A stretch of DNA of 64,000 bases from Spirosoma endophyticum (GCF_900112365.1 NZ_FOLQ01000001.1:310001-374000); one strand, 5' to 3'. Counted from the stretch's first letter, positions 1-9,082 are shown. Numbers and translations are program-made. The notes: generated from the sequence alone by a model not told the origin.

Positions 1-476
1 GGTGATTCGATCAAAAAACGGCGTAGTTGGACATATTCCTGCTGAATCTGCTCTCGCTGTTCGGCATTCGATTCGTCTCGATAGGCATCCTTTAAATTAA
101 GATAGAGCGATCTAAATAGGCGATTTTCTACAGCTACCGTTGTGTACATAGGTGAAGCAGTAGCGTCTATTTCGCTTAATACAGAATAGTAGTAAGCGAC
201 TGCTTCATCCGACGGTCGATTATGTATTAGCAAAGAATCTGTGGATGCAAATTCTTTTGGTAATGCGTAGCTAGCAGGCCACCATGACTGTATAGGTTGA
301 TGAAACAAATTGAGCCAACCTTGAAGTGTTCGAGGAGCGCTAGTTGATAGTTGTAAAGCAAGATGTTGGCAGACCTGTTGAAATAAAACTGGGTAAGGGT
401 AAGGTGATTGCCGTTGCTTGTTGGTTAACTCATACAAGCCCAGTAGAAGCTTATCGAATAAGATAGTTTGCGGCAT
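1..476 (-). CDS. Unknown protein, 3' end cut by window edge
   Basis: An uninterrupted minus-strand frame opens with ATG at 476 and runs 158 codons off the left edge. I read it by hand. The N-terminus is MPQTILFDKLLLGLYELTNK, followed by a Trp-rich stretch around residues 56-70 (GWLNLFHQ...SWWP) and a helical Arg/Glu/Gln-rich part at residues 125-158. There is no signal peptide or membrane segment, so it is probably cytoplasmic. I do not recognise the family. It is divergent from the XRE/ImmA pair across a 109-bp gap, so that repressor may control it (inference). Reality of the gene is fairly secure because the frame is long and has a natural start; function is unknown. Confidence 0.6.
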   Translation of the reverse strand, partial: MPQTILFDKLLLGLYELTNKQRQSPYPYPVLFQQVCQHLALQLSTSAPRTLQGWLNLFHQPIQSWWPASYALPKEFASTDSLLIHNRPSDEAVAYYYSVLSEIDATASPMYTTVAVENRLFRSLYLNLKDAYRDESNAEQREQIQQEYVQLRRFLIES

Positions 477-521
477 AGGACAGTATTTGTTTCTTCATTG
501 AATCATTGGTATTACAAATAA

Positions 522-572
522 AACACATTATTTTCTTTGTGTCAAGAGTGAAATGAGTTTTTTTTGTGTGAA
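522..572. promoter_or_regulatory. Candidate XRE operator region with repeated TTTGTGT
   Basis: The divergent promoter region contains TTTGTGTCAA at 536-545 and TTTGTGTGAA at 563-572, a 9/10 direct repeat 27 bp apart. A short inverted partner (ACACA, 523-527) lies just upstream. XRE repressors commonly bind such repeats beside their own gene. Assignment to this repressor is inference. Confidence 0.3.
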
Positions 573-585
573 ACAGTAAAATCTT

Positions 586-957
586 ATGGCATATCAATTA
601 GATGCTGATAGGTTGGCGACACTACTCCGTGCAAAACGGGCAGGGAGAGGTTTACGCGATATCGCCGATGAAATAGGGGAAGTAAGTCCGTCGACACTGT
701 CACGGGTCGAAAATGGTAAGGCACCCGACCTTACTACTTTTTTATTAATCTGTGACTGGTTACAGGTAGCACCAGATGAGTTATTGCGAAAAGAAGAGGA
801 CACTACAGGTAAAGAAATAAACCCTTTAGAAGAAGTTGCTTTATTGCTACGTTCTAATAAGAATTTAGACGCTGCAACAGCTAAAACCTTGGCTACCGTA
901 ATAAAAGCGGCCTATCAAAGTTTAACGGGCAATCCTAATACGCCAGAGTCTAACTGA
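586..957 (+). CDS. XRE-family helix-turn-helix regulator
   Basis: A 123-residue cytoplasmic DNA-binding protein. Residues about 8-65 form an XRE/Cro-type helix-turn-helix, with the core GLRDIADEIGEVSPSTLSRV and the recognition-helix pattern SPSTLSRVENGK. The C-terminal 50 residues (NPLEEVALLLRSNKNLDAAT...) are helical and probably mediate dimerisation or contact the metallopeptidase partner. The ATG at 586 is used. Its stop overlaps the next start as TGATG at 955-959, which indicates translational coupling. XRE plus ImmA/IrrE pairs typically control integrated elements, phage or toxin-like loci, where the peptidase cleaves the repressor under stress. That role here is inferred from the pairing. 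Confidence 0.88.
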   Translation: MAYQLDADRLATLLRAKRAGRGLRDIADEIGEVSPSTLSRVENGKAPDLTTFLLICDWLQVAPDELLRKEEDTTGKEINPLEEVALLLRSNKNLDAATAKTLATVIKAAYQSLTGNPNTPESN

Positions 958-1493
958 TGTCCACCAACAGTTTGAGCTTTGCTTTCCGGCAACGATGCGA
1001 GTCTATTGCCACCGAGCAGCGTTACTTACTAAAGAAATTGGCCTTTGATCCACTACCCGCCATCGATTTAGCGAATATTTTGGGGGCCCATCTTCAATCG
1101 ACCGAACAAATAGGAATTGATGTGGATGCGCTCAATGAATTGATGGGCGCCCAGAATTGGTCTGCGATGCTTTTCGGCGCAAATCCACCAATGATTATCT
1201 ATCGTCCAGATCACAGTTTAGCTAGGCTAGAGTCTGACCTCATGCATGAGCTAGCCCATATATTGCTCAAACATCCATACGGACGGTATGATCCAGCAAC
1301 AGGTAAGATTAGTAAAAATAGTCAGCACGAACATGAAGCTGATTACTTAGGAAGCTGTCTGCAAATTCCTCGACGTGGTATGCAATGGGCGGCACAGTTA
1401 GGCTTAACAATTGATCAAACCGCTTTACACTTCTGTGCGAGTACACAAATGGTCGAATGGCGAAGTCGAATGACTGGTATAAGACTACTATGA
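957..1493 (+). CDS. ImmA/IrrE-type zinc metallopeptidase
   Basis: A 178-residue protein of the ImmA/IrrE (COG2856-like) family. The zinc motif HELAH is at residues 97-101, and the likely third ligand is Glu127 in the downstream HEHEAD segment (124-129). The C-terminal motif MVEWRSRMTG matches the usual family ending (xxWRxxxTG). There is no signal peptide, so it acts in the cytoplasm. By family precedent it cleaves or inactivates the XRE repressor encoded just upstream, with which it is translationally coupled. After its TGA the same frame stays open for 31 more codons to a second TGA at 1587, so the stop may be recent or the extension may be chance. The stop as drawn gives a normal family length. 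Confidence 0.88.
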   Translation: MSTNSLSFAFRQRCESIATEQRYLLKKLAFDPLPAIDLANILGAHLQSTEQIGIDVDALNELMGAQNWSAMLFGANPPMIIYRPDHSLARLESDLMHELAHILLKHPYGRYDPATGKISKNSQHEHEADYLGSCLQIPRRGMQWAAQLGLTIDQTALHFCASTQMVEWRSRMTGIRLL

Positions 1494-1794
1494 ACGGAAC
1501 GGTTCAATAAACGGAATCGCGCTCTTAACGATCTGTTTCCAAAGCATCAAAGCCGCGTTAATGAATCCGGTGAAGAGTTTGCGAAGTGAATAATAGCACC
1601 ACCTTCGTTTTCTTGAATATTATGCAGAAAAGCGCCCGGCTTGTTATAAACAAACAAGCCGGGCGCAATCGGTTTTCAATTCACCGTATTCAGGTTCGGT
1701 GGCTGAAACTAACACTAACTTCTAATTACGAACTGAGGGGTAAAAAACAAGTGTAACTGACTTTTGGTATCCGTAAACCAAGCACTCAACAGTC
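1494..1794. other. Intergenic region after ImmA
   Basis: About 300 bp without a supported gene. It contains the 31-codon in-frame extension of the ImmA frame (1494-1586) and a 14-bp stem terminator-like hairpin (1632-1666). The remainder shows nothing I can name. It is the upstream region of the frameshifted lipoprotein gene. Confidence 0.5.
1632..1666. terminator. GC-rich hairpin, probable terminator
   Basis: Perfect 14-bp stem: GCGCCCGGCTTGTT at 1632-1645 pairs with AACAAGCCGGGCGC at 1653-1666 around a 7-nt loop. The T-run is stronger on the minus side (TTTTCTGC) than the plus side (AATCGGTTTTC). It lies 139 bp after the ImmA stop and probably insulates that operon. Confidence 0.7.
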
Positions 1795-2501
1795 ATGAAA
1801 ACGTTAATCTGCTGCACACTTCTTGTGCTGGTTTTGTCCTGTAAAAAGACCGAATCCGATTCCGTAGCCCCCGAATATCCAGCATGGTATACACTTAAAT
1901 CGCCCGTTGACCATTCCATTGAAGGCGTCTGGGTGATCGGGACAAAACTCTTTTGATTTCGGTCGGATACGCGATTTTCCGTTCCACCGATCAGGGTCAG
2001 AATTGGCAGCAGGTTCTCCAGCAGTCTCTGGGCATGTTCGGTATCGTTCAGTATAAAGATACATTGTTCACCATGAGCGGCATGCTGGACAACAAAGCCT
2101 TACTGAATCCGAGCAATTATAGCATTGATGACGGCCGGAACTGGCAAGTGTATCGAGGCCATAATATAGTGTTTGAATACGCGCCCTCGTTAGGCTATAA
2201 GGGTTTCCCTTTTAATCCGGTTACGGCTTCCAACGGCGTTTCCTACACAATCAACCGCGTCTTTCTGGACAGTCCCACGGCTACTACCGGTGCTTTTGAA
2301 ACGCCCGGTATTCTTACGTCGGATGGTCGCCGGATTGATCTTCCCCAACTTCATCAGTTGAGCAGTCTATACCTGGACAGTAAGGAACGACTTTACCTTG
2401 CGGGCACAGATGCCGTGTATGGTCGGGGAAAGGACTTTGCCTTCTGTAATAGCAAGAATGGCCGAGGGGTTGTCTACATCTCTAAGAAGTCACTACTGTA
2501 G
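1795..2501 (+). pseudogene. Frameshifted lipoprotein with sialidase-like (BNR) repeat
   Basis: The ATG at 1795 opens a lipoprotein signal peptide (LVLVLSC, Cys at residue 16) but the frame stops at a TGA at 1954. A second frame, in -1 phase, carries on to 2501 with a BNR/Asp-box-like motif (STDQGQNW) and a second similar motif (IDDGRNW). Splicing the frames at the GGG run 1939-1941 gives WVIGDKTLLISVG, a smooth join, so one missing G explains everything. The restored product is about 235 residues, an outer-surface or periplasmic beta-propeller-like lipoprotein of unknown ligand. It could be a true pseudogene, a phase-variable tract or a sequencing error. If the gene is split, the distal frame has only a TTG start at 1953. 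Confidence 0.65.
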
Positions 2502-2515
2502 CCAAACTTTTATTA

Positions 2516-3637
2516 CTAGCGCATGCTGAAAGGGACTTCAGTAAATGGTTGAGCCGTTACCGGGCGGTCCTTGCGGGTTAGGTTTCGGTCGAACGGGCGG
2601 CTGAGGTTATTTCCCGCCAGATCTTCCAGCCGACTCTCAATACGCAACCTGTACAGACCAGCTTTCCAGGCTTCGCCGGGTATAAACAAGGCTCGTTTTT
2701 CTCTATCGGCCAGGTGCCATTTTCCTGAAACGGTTTCCCCAGCTTCGTTCATGACGTGCAGAGTTTCGGTCAGTAAACTGTAATCGAGTGCTTCGCCGAA
2801 CGCTACGTCCAGCGGTTGTACACTGCCCGCTTGCGGCTGGTGTATCTGCCATCGTGCGGGCATGGGCGACAGGCTATCCCGTTGAACCGTAGAAAACGGT
2901 TTCGTTGTCGTCTTTGCTAATGTAGCTCCCTGCTGATCGGGCCAGTCCGCCAAAACAATGAGCTGATAACGACTACCGGCTTGTAAAGGTACCCCCAATC
3001 GTTTGTTGGGTTGCAGATCGCGCTTGATACGTCCGGGATCGAGCCAAAGGGTTAGAACGGTCCGGTCTGCGTTCCAAAGCTCGGGTTGAAGATCGAGAAA
3101 CACACCGGGCAACGTATCGGTCCTGTTCTTTACCAGCGCTACGTATTTCTGCGATTGCCCTTCGCGCATGGGTCGCGAAAAATGCAGGTAGATTTTCAAC
3201 AAGTTGTCCGGCAGGGAATCGCCGGACGGGTAGATCGCCAGCAACGCCGGCTTGTCGCCCGTGGCCAGGCCAGGAATGGTAATTTCGCTCAGGCGTTTAT
3301 TTTTCAGCCACAGAACGTAGCGCAGGCCCCGCGTAAATGGAATGAGCGGCTCAAAGACAATATTGTCATCAATCCGTTTGTAATTGCCTAAAATAGCCAC
3401 GTTCTGATCGGCCAGCCGTACCGACAACAGTTGCTCCAGCGAATCAGTCGGGATGGCTGGCGTGAACGATTTGGGAATAGCGATACCAACAGCCCGCTTG
3501 TTATCCCATCGGATGGTAATGCCAGTATCTTCCGCAGACTGGCAGGATAGCAGCAGCCCGGAAACAAAAAAAATCAGGCTATACGTAACGTATAACCTGA
3601 TCAGGCCTTTTTCGAAATGTTTATAACATACGATCAT
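2516..3637 (-). CDS. Lipoprotein with bacterial Ig-like (SbsA-type) domain
   Basis: A 373-residue exported protein. I chose the ATG at 3637 over a TTG at 3655. The signal peptide ends in a lipobox (SGLLLSC, Cys32), so it is anchored in a membrane. The section around residues 125-155 (KIYLHFSRPMREG) resembles the SbsA/Big_5 Ig-like fold found in Bacteroidota surface proteins, and a second beta-rich Ig-like section lies near the C-terminus (LDYSLLTETLHV...). The start lies inside the last codons of the upstream beta-propeller-like gene, an overlap of about 17 bp, so the two genes are co-transcribed and may act together. Substrate is unknown. Confidence 0.7.
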   Translation of the reverse strand: MIVCYKHFEKGLIRLYVTYSLIFFVSGLLLSCQSAEDTGITIRWDNKRAVGIAIPKSFTPAIPTDSLEQLLSVRLADQNVAILGNYKRIDDNIVFEPLIPFTRGLRYVLWLKNKRLSEITIPGLATGDKPALLAIYPSGDSLPDNLLKIYLHFSRPMREGQSQKYVALVKNRTDTLPGVFLDLQPELWNADRTVLTLWLDPGRIKRDLQPNKRLGVPLQAGSRYQLIVLADWPDQQGATLAKTTTKPFSTVQRDSLSPMPARWQIHQPQAGSVQPLDVAFGEALDYSLLTETLHVMNEAGETVSGKWHLADREKRALFIPGEAWKAGLYRLRIESRLEDLAGNNLSRPFDRNLTRKDRPVTAQPFTEVPFSMR

Positions 3638-4733
3638 TGGAAGTCCACAGATCAAGATTTCCGTTTGATCGACGTTGCAATAACACCATGCGAGAGTCGT
3701 CCAGTTTGTCGAGCTGGATCACGTTTGTCACGGGCAGCGATACAAAATCTACCCCGGCGGTGGCATAGTTTTCGACCACGGGCGTTGTCAGCGAACCCTG
3801 ATAGGCCTCTATGTTTTTGTACTTCACCTTGAAGACCGGACGGCTCGAATTGGCCATCATCAAATATGATTCATCGCCTTTTTTCATCGTAACCATGTCA
3901 ATCGGCTGATTTCCACTACCCATTTCGGCAACGGTACGTCCTTTTACGTGGCTTCCGGCCTTCAACTCATCAAGCGGGAACAGAACCAGCGGGGTACAGG
4001 TATAGCTGGCCACCAGGTATTTCTTACCTTTTATGTCGGTTGTCGTAAAGGTCTTGATGGGCGCCATTGTTTCGTATTTGCCGTGGGCCGCGTGGTAAAT
4101 TTCAAGTGATGCCTGATCCTGAACGTTCGTAAACGGAAACGGAATGCTGCGGAATGTAGAGCCGAATTCCTGATTTGATAAGCCGCTGACCATCACTTTT
4201 CCATCGGCAAAACCCATATCCGAAATAGACGCAATACGTAGTGATTCACCGCGCTGGCCTTTGGCGTCTTCGGCAGGCGCGTTCGATAACGCGATGGTCG
4301 AAAACGGGATTTCTTTCAGCGATACATTGGTAATTTTATCGCCTTCAATCTTAAGTAAAACCGGCGTACCATCGCTATGCTGCACGGCACAATACACATT
4401 CTTCGAAACTGGATTAACGGCCATGTCCTGAATGGTGATGTTACTCACTTCGGTGCCTAAAAGAGCCGCAATTTTCTGATCGATGTTTTTAATTTCCACC
4501 GGATTTGGCTTTTCGACCAGTCCGGCATCTTTGGTGTCGACGGCAAAAACCGTTGCACTTTTTCCATCACCAATGAACAGAACCCCAGCCGGGCCAAACG
4601 TCATGGCATTGATTGATTTGATACCGGGTGTTCCGGTTACAAATCCATACTCATTTTTGGGCGAACGAGTCGTCGTAGCCAGCAAAACAAGTCCGGCAAA
4701 GGCAACCGCCAGTACGGAGTACGTCTTTTTCAT
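3621..4733 (-). CDS. Exported protein, probable beta-propeller
   Basis: A 370-residue protein with a Sec signal peptide (MKKTYSVLAVAFAGLVLLAT). The ATG at 4733 begins this signal; an in-frame ATG at 4787 only adds an unlikely leader. The body has repeated short beta segments such as MTFGPAGVLFIGDG and MAVNPVSKNVYCAV, spaced like blades of a propeller. There is no catalytic motif I can recognise. The gene overlaps the Ig-like lipoprotein gene and follows the DUF885 peptidase by 127 bp. A role in binding or surface assembly is possible but unproven. Confidence 0.65.
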   Translation of the reverse strand: MKKTYSVLAVAFAGLVLLATTTRSPKNEYGFVTGTPGIKSINAMTFGPAGVLFIGDGKSATVFAVDTKDAGLVEKPNPVEIKNIDQKIAALLGTEVSNITIQDMAVNPVSKNVYCAVQHSDGTPVLLKIEGDKITNVSLKEIPFSTIALSNAPAEDAKGQRGESLRIASISDMGFADGKVMVSGLSNQEFGSTFRSIPFPFTNVQDQASLEIYHAAHGKYETMAPIKTFTTTDIKGKKYLVASYTCTPLVLFPLDELKAGSHVKGRTVAEMGSGNQPIDMVTMKKGDESYLMMANSSRPVFKVKYKNIEAYQGSLTTPVVENYATAGVDFVSLPVTNVIQLDKLDDSRMVLLQRRSNGNLDLWTSNDRML

Positions 4734-4860
4734 GTAGGTAAAGGTTTGTTTTAAGAACACGTTGATATCCAGGCCGAATATAGGCATAGTATCCTAGTTA
4801 TCAAGGTATTTCATTTTTGTTATTTCATAAATTTCCCTTTCCGCTACGTGCCAGGCTTAC

Positions 4861-6687
4861 TCACTTTTTCTGCTGGATATAGGTGTTAATGTTTTCTTCC
4901 AGAATAGACATTGGTACTGCTCCATTCGCTAAGACGACCCGGTGAAATTGCTTCAAATCGAATTTGGGGCCGAGTTCCTGTTTTGCTTTTTCGCGCAACG
5001 CTAAAATCTTCATCATCCCAATCTTGTAGGCACAGGCTTGGCCCGGCCAAACGATGTACCGTTCTACTTCTGTAGTCACCTCACCATCAGATATGCCCGT
5101 GTTGGCGATCATGTAGTCGATAGCTTGTTCGCGCGTCCATCGTTTGTAGTGAATGCCCGTATCGACCACCAGTCGAACCGCCCGAAACATTTCGGCCTGT
5201 AAGCGGCCCAGATTACCGAATGGGTCATTTTTATAAAAGCCCAGTTCGTAGGCAAGCTGTTCGCTATACAAAGCCCAGCCTTCGGTGTAGGCCGTAAATG
5301 GAATAATGGTCCGAAAAATGGGCAGCCCTTTTAACTCCGTCTGAATACCCAACTGAAAATGATGGCCAGGAATGCCCTCGTGATAAGCCAGCGTCTTCAT
5401 ACCATATTTCGGATGTTCAGAAACCTTCCTGAGGTTGGCGACAAAAACACCTCCCTTAGACCCATCCATGGCGGGAAGGTTATATCGCCCTCTTGCCTCA
5501 CCAGCTTCTTTAAACGCAGGAGTTCGCTCAACGGAGATTGTTGCCTTTGGGCGGATGTCAAAAGCTGCGTCCAGTTCGTTACTCGCTACGTTGATAATGC
5601 GTGCATATTCGGCCAGAACCCTATTTTTTCCTTCGGGCGTTTCGGGAAAAAGAAAGCGTTCTTCTTTGCTCAATCCCTGCATGATAGGCCCGATCGATTT
5701 TGTCGTATCGGTATAACCTTCGCTTGTCAGGATGGCCCACATCTCTTTTTTGATCCGATTTACTTCCCGCAAACCAATCTGATGAACCTCCTCCGGACGT
5801 AGGTCTGTCGTTGTGTTGGTTCGCAGTTGATACCGGTAATAGGCATCGCCGTTGGGTAGTTTCCAGACCCCGTCATCGGTTGTCGCTTTGGCATACAGCC
5901 CTTCATTAAACGCAATCAGTTTTTGATAGGCTCCGAATACCGACGTCTGGATTTTATCGGCCACCTGTTTCGAATAGGACGCTTTCTCTTCGGTAGACAA
6001 GCCGTCAATTTTGGCTATTTTTTCGGTGAAATTGGTGTAGAGTGTATTCTTGGTAACCCCTCCGCTGATAAAGCCTTTCATTTCATCCAGCACCCGTTTG
6101 ATCACGAACTTCGGCGGCCTGATGCCTTTTTGCTCCCTGATTTTGAGGCCTTCCAGTACCTGGTTAAACTTGGTTTCGAATCCAGATAAGCGGGCTATAT
6201 AGGCCGTAATGTCGCCTTTACTCTTTAGCTTATGATTGGAAACAAGTAAGGTTGGCATAGCGCTCTGGACTCCACTCATCTGATTAAGGGGATAATCATG
6301 ATAGAAGAACGCTTCTCTATCCAGTCCGCTTTTCAGGTACCAGGCGAGTATTTTTGTATTCAGTTTGTTCGCATCGGACTGGCTCCCGAAGTCGTAATCC
6401 TGAAGCGTTGCGTAGCTTTTCTTAAGTCTTTGGAAGTCGCTCCACTGGTGGGCGTCTGATACATCATCCCACTCGTCTTTGGTCAGATCATACAGGATCG
6501 GAATGCCCAGATACGTAACGGTCTCCGGACTACTCAAGGCCAGTTTTATAAATTCGCGATCATAGAATTGCCGGATACTAAAAGGGGTAAACCAGATCAG
6601 GTTAGTGAGCCATACTGAACCAATCAGTAAAATGAGCAATAATGTCCGTGATACCCAGAATTTCCAGGATCTTTTGGTAATGGTCAT
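4861..6687 (-). CDS. DUF885-family zinc peptidase, membrane-anchored
   Basis: A 608-residue protein. One N-terminal hydrophobic helix (residues 14-33, LLLILLIGSVWL) without a clear cleavage site suggests an anchored periplasmic enzyme. The motif HEGIPGHH at 436-443 fits the HExxxGH zinc signature of the DUF885 family (a gluzincin-like carboxypeptidase family by membership), and the conserved segments EGWALYSEQL and IVWPGQACAYKIG follow, as in the paralogue at 12230-14044. It lies downstream of the M3 peptidase on the same strand, separated by a relic of another DUF885 start (6717-6796). It probably degrades peptides outside the cytoplasm as part of the peptidase island; the substrate is unknown. 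Confidence 0.85.
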   Translation of the reverse strand: MTITKRSWKFWVSRTLLLILLIGSVWLTNLIWFTPFSIRQFYDREFIKLALSSPETVTYLGIPILYDLTKDEWDDVSDAHQWSDFQRLKKSYATLQDYDFGSQSDANKLNTKILAWYLKSGLDREAFFYHDYPLNQMSGVQSAMPTLLVSNHKLKSKGDITAYIARLSGFETKFNQVLEGLKIREQKGIRPPKFVIKRVLDEMKGFISGGVTKNTLYTNFTEKIAKIDGLSTEEKASYSKQVADKIQTSVFGAYQKLIAFNEGLYAKATTDDGVWKLPNGDAYYRYQLRTNTTTDLRPEEVHQIGLREVNRIKKEMWAILTSEGYTDTTKSIGPIMQGLSKEERFLFPETPEGKNRVLAEYARIINVASNELDAAFDIRPKATISVERTPAFKEAGEARGRYNLPAMDGSKGGVFVANLRKVSEHPKYGMKTLAYHEGIPGHHFQLGIQTELKGLPIFRTIIPFTAYTEGWALYSEQLAYELGFYKNDPFGNLGRLQAEMFRAVRLVVDTGIHYKRWTREQAIDYMIANTGISDGEVTTEVERYIVWPGQACAYKIGMMKILALREKAKQELGPKFDLKQFHRVVLANGAVPMSILEENINTYIQQKK

Positions 6688-6716
6688 GTTTGAATGGATG
6701 GGTAGTTAAAGAAAGA

Positions 6717-6796
6717 TTATTTATGAGCCATACCGCACCGATTAATAAAACGAGCAATAATCCTCGTGATGCCCAGGATGTTTTGGAAGTGGTCAT
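6717..6796 (-). pseudogene. Remnant of a duplicated DUF885 gene start
   Basis: The ATG at 6796 opens MTTSKTSWASRGLLLVLLIG, closely similar to the start of the adjacent DUF885 gene (MTITKRSW...TLLLILLIGSVW). The DNA aligns over about 80 bp with 6600-6687, with a 9-bp gap. After the membrane segment the frame runs into unrelated codons and continues in the wrong frame. The simplest reading is a tandem copy of which only the first 80 bp survived deletion. A functional short membrane peptide is possible but less likely. Confidence 0.6.
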
Positions 6797-6850
6797 ATTT
6801 GTTAAAGGGAAGTTATGTATGGTGTGGATAGATAATTTCGATTGCCCTCT

Positions 6851-8974
6851 TTACAGGATCAGACCACTTCGTCGCAGCATGGCTTTGGGCGATGGTTCGC
6901 GGCCCCGGAATTTCTTGTAGAGTTCCATTGGCTTTTCGCTGCCACCTTTCTCCAGAATATTCTTGCGGAAACTATCGGCGGCCGCCTTGTTTTCCAGCCC
7001 CCCTTTTTCTTTGAAAAACTCAAAGGCATCGGCATCCAGCACTTCGCTCCATTTGTAGCTGTAATAGCCAGCCGAATAGCCACCGGCGAAAATATGCGCG
7101 AAAGCAGTACTGCTGGCAATCCCGTCAACATGGGGAAACAGGTTGGTAACTGAATCAACCCGATTTTCGACCGCTCCAATGGTCTCACCGGCTGGCTTCC
7201 GGCCGTGATAATACATGTCAATCAGCCCCATACGAAGTTGCCGGAGGTCACTCATACCCGCCATAAAGTTCTGACTGGCGCGAATTTTTTCAATCAGGTC
7301 ACTCGGAATCACCTCACCTGTCTGGTAGTGTTTGGCAAATAATTTGAGTGCTTCGGGGTCATAGCACCAGTTTTCCATTACCTGCGAGGGTAACTCCACA
7401 AAATCCCAGGGGACGTTCGTGCCCGACAAACTCTCATACGTACCATTGGCTAACATACCATGCAACCCGTGGCCAAACTCATGAAACAACGTAGTAACTT
7501 CGTCGAATGTCAGCAATGATGGTTTGGTATCCGTAGCACGGGTAAAGTTACAGACGTTAATGACCTGCGGCCGGGTGTCCTGCCCTTTCTCAATTTTCTG
7601 TCCTTGGACATAGGTCATCCAGGCACCACTACGTTTGCCCGGACGCGGGAAGTAATCACCGTAAAATACCGCTAGAAATTTACCGTCCTTGTCAAATACG
7701 TCGAAGGTTTTCACTTCCGGATTATAGACCGGAATATCGGTACGTTCTTTAAATGTAATGCCGTAGAGTTTAGTAGCTACCGTGAAGGCACCATTCAGGA
7801 CATTATCAAGCTTGAAATAAGGCTTCAATAATTCATTGTCGAGGGCATATTTTTCTTTTTTCAGTTTCTCCGAATAGTAGCTATAGTCCCAGCTTTGTAG
7901 TTTATCGTCCGTAAATCCGTGGGCTTTGGCATAGGTCGTTAGTTCGAGTAGTTGGCGTTCGGCGGCCGGGCGGGCATACGTAACCAACTCATCCAGAAAG
8001 CTCTGCACTTTTTCGCGCGAACCAGCCATTCGTTCTTCCAGCACAAAATCAGCGTGGGTTTTGTAGCCCAGCAGGTTGGCCCGTTCGTAGCGCAGATTGA
8101 CCATCTTGCCGATGATTGCCGAGTTATCGTTTTTGTCGCCGTGGTAACCTCGTCCGTTATTGGCTATATATAGCTTCTGACGGAGTGCCCGGCTGTCGGC
8201 ATTTTGCATGAACGGCACGTAACTGGGTGACTGCAAAGTGAATACATAGCCCTCTTGCCCATTCTTTTTAGCGGTGGATTTTGCTGCTTCGCGGACGTAA
8301 TCAGGTAAACCGGCCAGGTCTTTCTCGTCGGTTATGGTCATCTTATACTCGTTGGTTTCGTTCAACACATTCTCGCCAAACTGAAGCGACAACTGCGCTA
8401 TTTCCTTGTCGATAGCCCGAAGACGCTCTTTACCTGCTACGTCCAGATTCGCCCCATTACGGGCAAACAGTTTGTAGCTCTTTTCTAGCAACATACTACT
8501 TTCCGGATCCAGTTTCAGCCGGGCACGCTGCTCATAAACCGATTTAACCCGAGCGTAGAGTGTTGCATTCAGCGTAATATCATTGGTATAGTCACTCATC
8601 ACTGGCGATGCCTGCTTTACAATTTTCTGAAGTTCAGGTGTAGTTTCGGAGCTATTCAGGCTGAACATGACACGGGTAACTCGTCTCAGCAAACTACCGG
8701 AGCGTTCGAGGGCAACGACCGTATTCTCGAATGTGGGCTTGTCGGGATTCGCAACAATAGCGTCGACCTCTTTTCGACCCTGAGCCAGTGCTTCCTGAAT
8801 AGCGGGCAGGTAATCGGCATTAGTTATTTTGTCGTACGGCACCGTTTGGTGGGGCGTCAGGTAAGGTAACAAAAATGGATTCTGGACAACTTGGGGCTGT
8901 TGCTGCGCAACGGACGTAGTAGCGACAAGGGTCAGTACGAAACGGGTCTGCCTGAGTAATCGATTGATAAACAT
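6851..8974 (-). CDS. M3 family oligopeptidase / peptidyl-dipeptidase
   Basis: A 707-residue exported member of the M3 (thimet oligopeptidase / Dcp) family, close to the usual 680-720 length. The signal peptide is at residues 1-23 (LVATTSVAQ). The active site HEFGH is at residues 498-502 and the third zinc ligand is probably Glu527 in DFVELPSQ. The C-terminal segment GGYSAGYYSYKWSEV is typical of the family. These enzymes cut short peptides, Dcp removing C-terminal dipeptides. The gene starts a unit with the DUF885 peptidase downstream, and carries a paired operator-like motif at 9083-9118, 109-144 bp upstream. It probably works in the periplasm with the other island peptidases. Confidence 0.92.
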   Translation of the reverse strand: MFINRLLRQTRFVLTLVATTSVAQQQPQVVQNPFLLPYLTPHQTVPYDKITNADYLPAIQEALAQGRKEVDAIVANPDKPTFENTVVALERSGSLLRRVTRVMFSLNSSETTPELQKIVKQASPVMSDYTNDITLNATLYARVKSVYEQRARLKLDPESSMLLEKSYKLFARNGANLDVAGKERLRAIDKEIAQLSLQFGENVLNETNEYKMTITDEKDLAGLPDYVREAAKSTAKKNGQEGYVFTLQSPSYVPFMQNADSRALRQKLYIANNGRGYHGDKNDNSAIIGKMVNLRYERANLLGYKTHADFVLEERMAGSREKVQSFLDELVTYARPAAERQLLELTTYAKAHGFTDDKLQSWDYSYYSEKLKKEKYALDNELLKPYFKLDNVLNGAFTVATKLYGITFKERTDIPVYNPEVKTFDVFDKDGKFLAVFYGDYFPRPGKRSGAWMTYVQGQKIEKGQDTRPQVINVCNFTRATDTKPSLLTFDEVTTLFHEFGHGLHGMLANGTYESLSGTNVPWDFVELPSQVMENWCYDPEALKLFAKHYQTGEVIPSDLIEKIRASQNFMAGMSDLRQLRMGLIDMYYHGRKPAGETIGAVENRVDSVTNLFPHVDGIASSTAFAHIFAGGYSAGYYSYKWSEVLDADAFEFFKEKGGLENKAAADSFRKNILEKGGSEKPMELYKKFRGREPSPKAMLRRSGLIL

Positions 8975-9082
8975 TTTGATCTGGGGATGAGAGGATAATT
9001 ATACGAAACAATTGAAAGGCGGGTAAAATACACATAGCCACTTTTGATGACTCAAATCTCGGCTCTTTTCCAGGCAGACACT

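Noticed and set aside
5359..5802. Long plus-strand frames inside the peptidase genes
   Set aside because: Antisense shadows of high-GC genes; the minus-strand enzymes have catalytic motifs.
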